Shown piece by piece: positions 6,683 through 7,225 of a stretch of DNA of 7,225 nucleotides. Where the stretch lies: positions 1-7,225 of the forward strand of contig WALR01000100.1 of assembly GCA_015522765.1 (NCBI GenBank), given 5' to 3'. Position 1 is the stretch's first letter. The number at the start of each line of letters is the position of its first letter. Position numbers and translations under genes: made by a program. The notes under the pieces are model-generated. The model had not been told where the DNA came from, did no database searches, and was given only the letters and a program-made list of their open reading frames with translations. Source of the stretch: Candidatus Woesearchaeota archaeon (lineage in GTDB: Archaea > Nanobdellota > Nanobdellia > Woesearchaeales > WALR01).

Positions 6683-6702
6683 CGCCCGCAGCAACGCATG
6701 GG

Positions 6703-6712
6703 TCCGCTTAAG
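6703..6712. repeat. Direct repeat tccgcttaag, copy 1
   Basis: The 10-mer TCCGCTTAAG occurs here and again at 6781-6790, within the same 179-base non-coding gap. This copy is part of a perfect 10-bp palindrome, CGCTTAAGCG (6705-6714). In rpsB sense it falls in the predicted leader. Confidence 0.5.
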
Positions 6713-6757
6713 CGCCCTCCCCTATGCCGGGCTTTTATCCCTGGGAACACTCCCCTG

Positions 6758-6771
6758 TTTTTAAATGTTTG
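6758..6771 (-). promoter_or_regulatory. Probable BRE/TATA promoter of rpsB
   Basis: On the minus strand CAAACA (BRE-like, 6771-6766) precedes TTTAAAAA (TATA-like, 6765-6758), the best match in the gap. A start site about 25 bases on, near 6736, would give a leader of roughly 110 bases containing the hairpin. Weaker TATA-like strings lie closer to the gene (GATAAAAG 6732-6739, ATAATAAG 6676-6683, TTTTTATT 6660-6667), so the leader could be shorter. The perfect palindrome GAAAATTTTC (6773-6782) sits immediately upstream of the BRE. Confidence 0.45.
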
Positions 6772-6780
6772 TGAAAATTT

Positions 6781-6790
6781 TCCGCTTAAG
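6781..6790. repeat. Direct repeat tccgcttaag, copy 2
   Basis: This is the second copy of the 10-mer at 6703-6712, 78 bases away. It lies between the ACT-gene stop and the likely rpsB promoter, and overlaps by two bases the palindrome GAAAATTTTC (6773-6782). This copy does not extend into the longer CGCTTAAGCG palindrome. Confidence 0.5.
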
Positions 6791-6800
6791 AATAAAAGGG
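6788..6800 (-). terminator. Possible T-tract terminator after the ACT-domain gene
   Basis: Directly after the ACT-gene stop the minus strand reads CCCTTTTATTCTT. Archaeal RNA polymerase can terminate on T-rich tracts without a hairpin. This tract is short and interrupted, so read-through into rpsB is possible and the call is weak. Confidence 0.25.
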
Positions 6801-6802
6801 TG

Positions 6803-7225
6803 TTATTCAAATCCGAGGAACTTGATAGCTTTGTTTAAATCATTTGAGTTGATTATGAATATTGTGTCTGTCCAGCAGGAGAGGAACTCATATATGTTCA
6901 CTCCGTTCTCTGCAAATAATGAGGTGAGATATGCTATCACGCCGGGGATGTTCTCAATCTCTTTTGGCGATTTAATATTTATAAGCACCATATTCTTATT
7001 TTGTTTTATTATTGACGATTTAAGGGTCTTTTCTATCAGCTGGCTGTATATCTCCTGAGTGATTATTGTATAATTGTCAGAGCCTTCAAGTACATAGGAG
7101 AATCCTGACTCCTTCTTTATCTTCAGCTGAATTCTGTCAACCAGCTCAAAACTGATGTTCTTCTCCACGATGAAAACCACAATCCTGTTCTTAAGCTCTA
7201 TCTCCGAGCTTAGGAGGAGCTGTGA
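6803..7225 (-). CDS. ACT-domain protein, 5' end beyond window
   Basis: I do not recognise a named gene. The frame is open to the right edge, so 140 C-terminal residues are visible and the true start lies outside; the GTG at 7180 is most likely an internal valine. The last 65 or so residues look like an ACT domain: strand MVLINIK, then a PGVIAYLTSLFAENGVNI helix region as in ligand-sensing ACT folds, then TIFIINSNDLNKAI. The part before it (SSEIELKNRIVVFIVEKN, then NYTIITQEIYSQLIEKTL) resembles, from memory, archaeal ACT proteins that have an N-terminal helix-turn-helix-like segment; that segment would be outside the window. A role as small-molecule-responsive regulator is inference. The gene is markedly AT-rich (about 36% G+C by hand count over 6803-7140), unlike its neighbours. 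It lies upstream of rpsB on the same strand, separated by 179 bases. Confidence 0.75.
   Translation of the reverse strand, partial: SQLLLSSEIELKNRIVVFIVEKNISFELVDRIQLKIKKESGFSYVLEGSDNYTIITQEIYSQLIEKTLKSSIIKQNKNMVLINIKSPKEIENIPGVIAYLTSLFAENGVNIYEFLSCWTDTIFIINSNDLNKAIKFLGFE

Noticed and set aside
6640..6700. C/D-box small RNA in the gap before rpsB
   Set aside because: CTGA and TGATTA strings occur near each other on the minus strand, but there is no proper RUGAUGA box and no second C'/D' pair at the usual spacing.
6765..7058. Plus-strand frame of 97 codons over the ACT gene and the rpsB promoter region
   Set aside because: The minus-strand frame shows ACT-domain pattern and is open to the window edge. 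The plus-strand frame has no domain and no Shine-Dalgarno site.
7178..7180. GTG as start of the ACT-domain protein
   Set aside because: The same frame stays open for 15 more codons to the edge, with family-like residues (SSEIELKNRI), so the real start is probably outside the window.
1..7225. Mobile elements, CRISPR arrays, tRNA or rRNA genes, toxin-antitoxin or defence modules
   Set aside because: I looked on both strands. Apart from the 10-mer pair near rpsB there are no spaced repeats, transposase motifs, terminal inverted repeats or cloverleaf-like segments, and all long frames are accounted for.

Overview
The window is archaeal chromosomal DNA. Six genes are recognisable, and almost every base is coding. 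RadB (an archaeal RecA-family paralogue), an archaeal-type uS2 protein, TATA/BRE-like promoters, and heavy use of AGG, ATA and AAG codons all point to Archaea. Wording in uS2 (VALCDTNN, PCNNKGKKSLGL) reminds me of DPANN or related uncultured lineages more than of the classical methanogens. That is a weak impression from memory, and I would not go below 'archaeon, probably euryarchaeal or DPANN'.

Positions 1-5218, minus strand: a pyrimidine operon transcribed right to left in the order carA, carB, pyrB. carA and carB encode the two subunits of glutamine-dependent carbamoyl-phosphate synthetase and overlap by 17 bases. pyrB encodes the aspartate carbamoyltransferase catalytic chain; it follows after 16 bases and runs off the left edge with almost its whole length visible. 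CarA makes ammonia from glutamine, CarB turns it with bicarbonate and 2 ATP into carbamoyl phosphate, and PyrB condenses that with aspartate. CarA and CarB read very much like the eukaryotic CAD protein, whereas PyrB is of the archaeal / E. coli type.

Positions 5219-5354: a divergent promoter region with a BRE/TATA-like element for each direction. Both lie about 32-33 bases from the start codon, implying nearly leaderless transcripts for carA and radB.

Positions 5355-6026, plus strand: radB. Its stop codon directly abuts the stop codon of the convergent rpsB (6027-6623, minus strand), with no base between them.

Positions 6624-6802: the longest non-coding stretch (179 bases). It holds a strong Shine-Dalgarno site for rpsB, a 13-bp interrupted hairpin with a competing alternative stem, a possible six-codon upstream ORF, a repeated 10-mer, palindromes and a TATA-like element. 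It looks like a structured rpsB leader. Positions 6803-7225, minus strand: the 3' part of an AT-rich gene for a protein with a C-terminal ACT domain, open to the right edge.

I found no mobile element, CRISPR array, tRNA or rRNA. Most of the window is housekeeping. The points most worth a second look are the CAD-like carbamoyl-phosphate synthetase in an archaeon and the rpsB leader.
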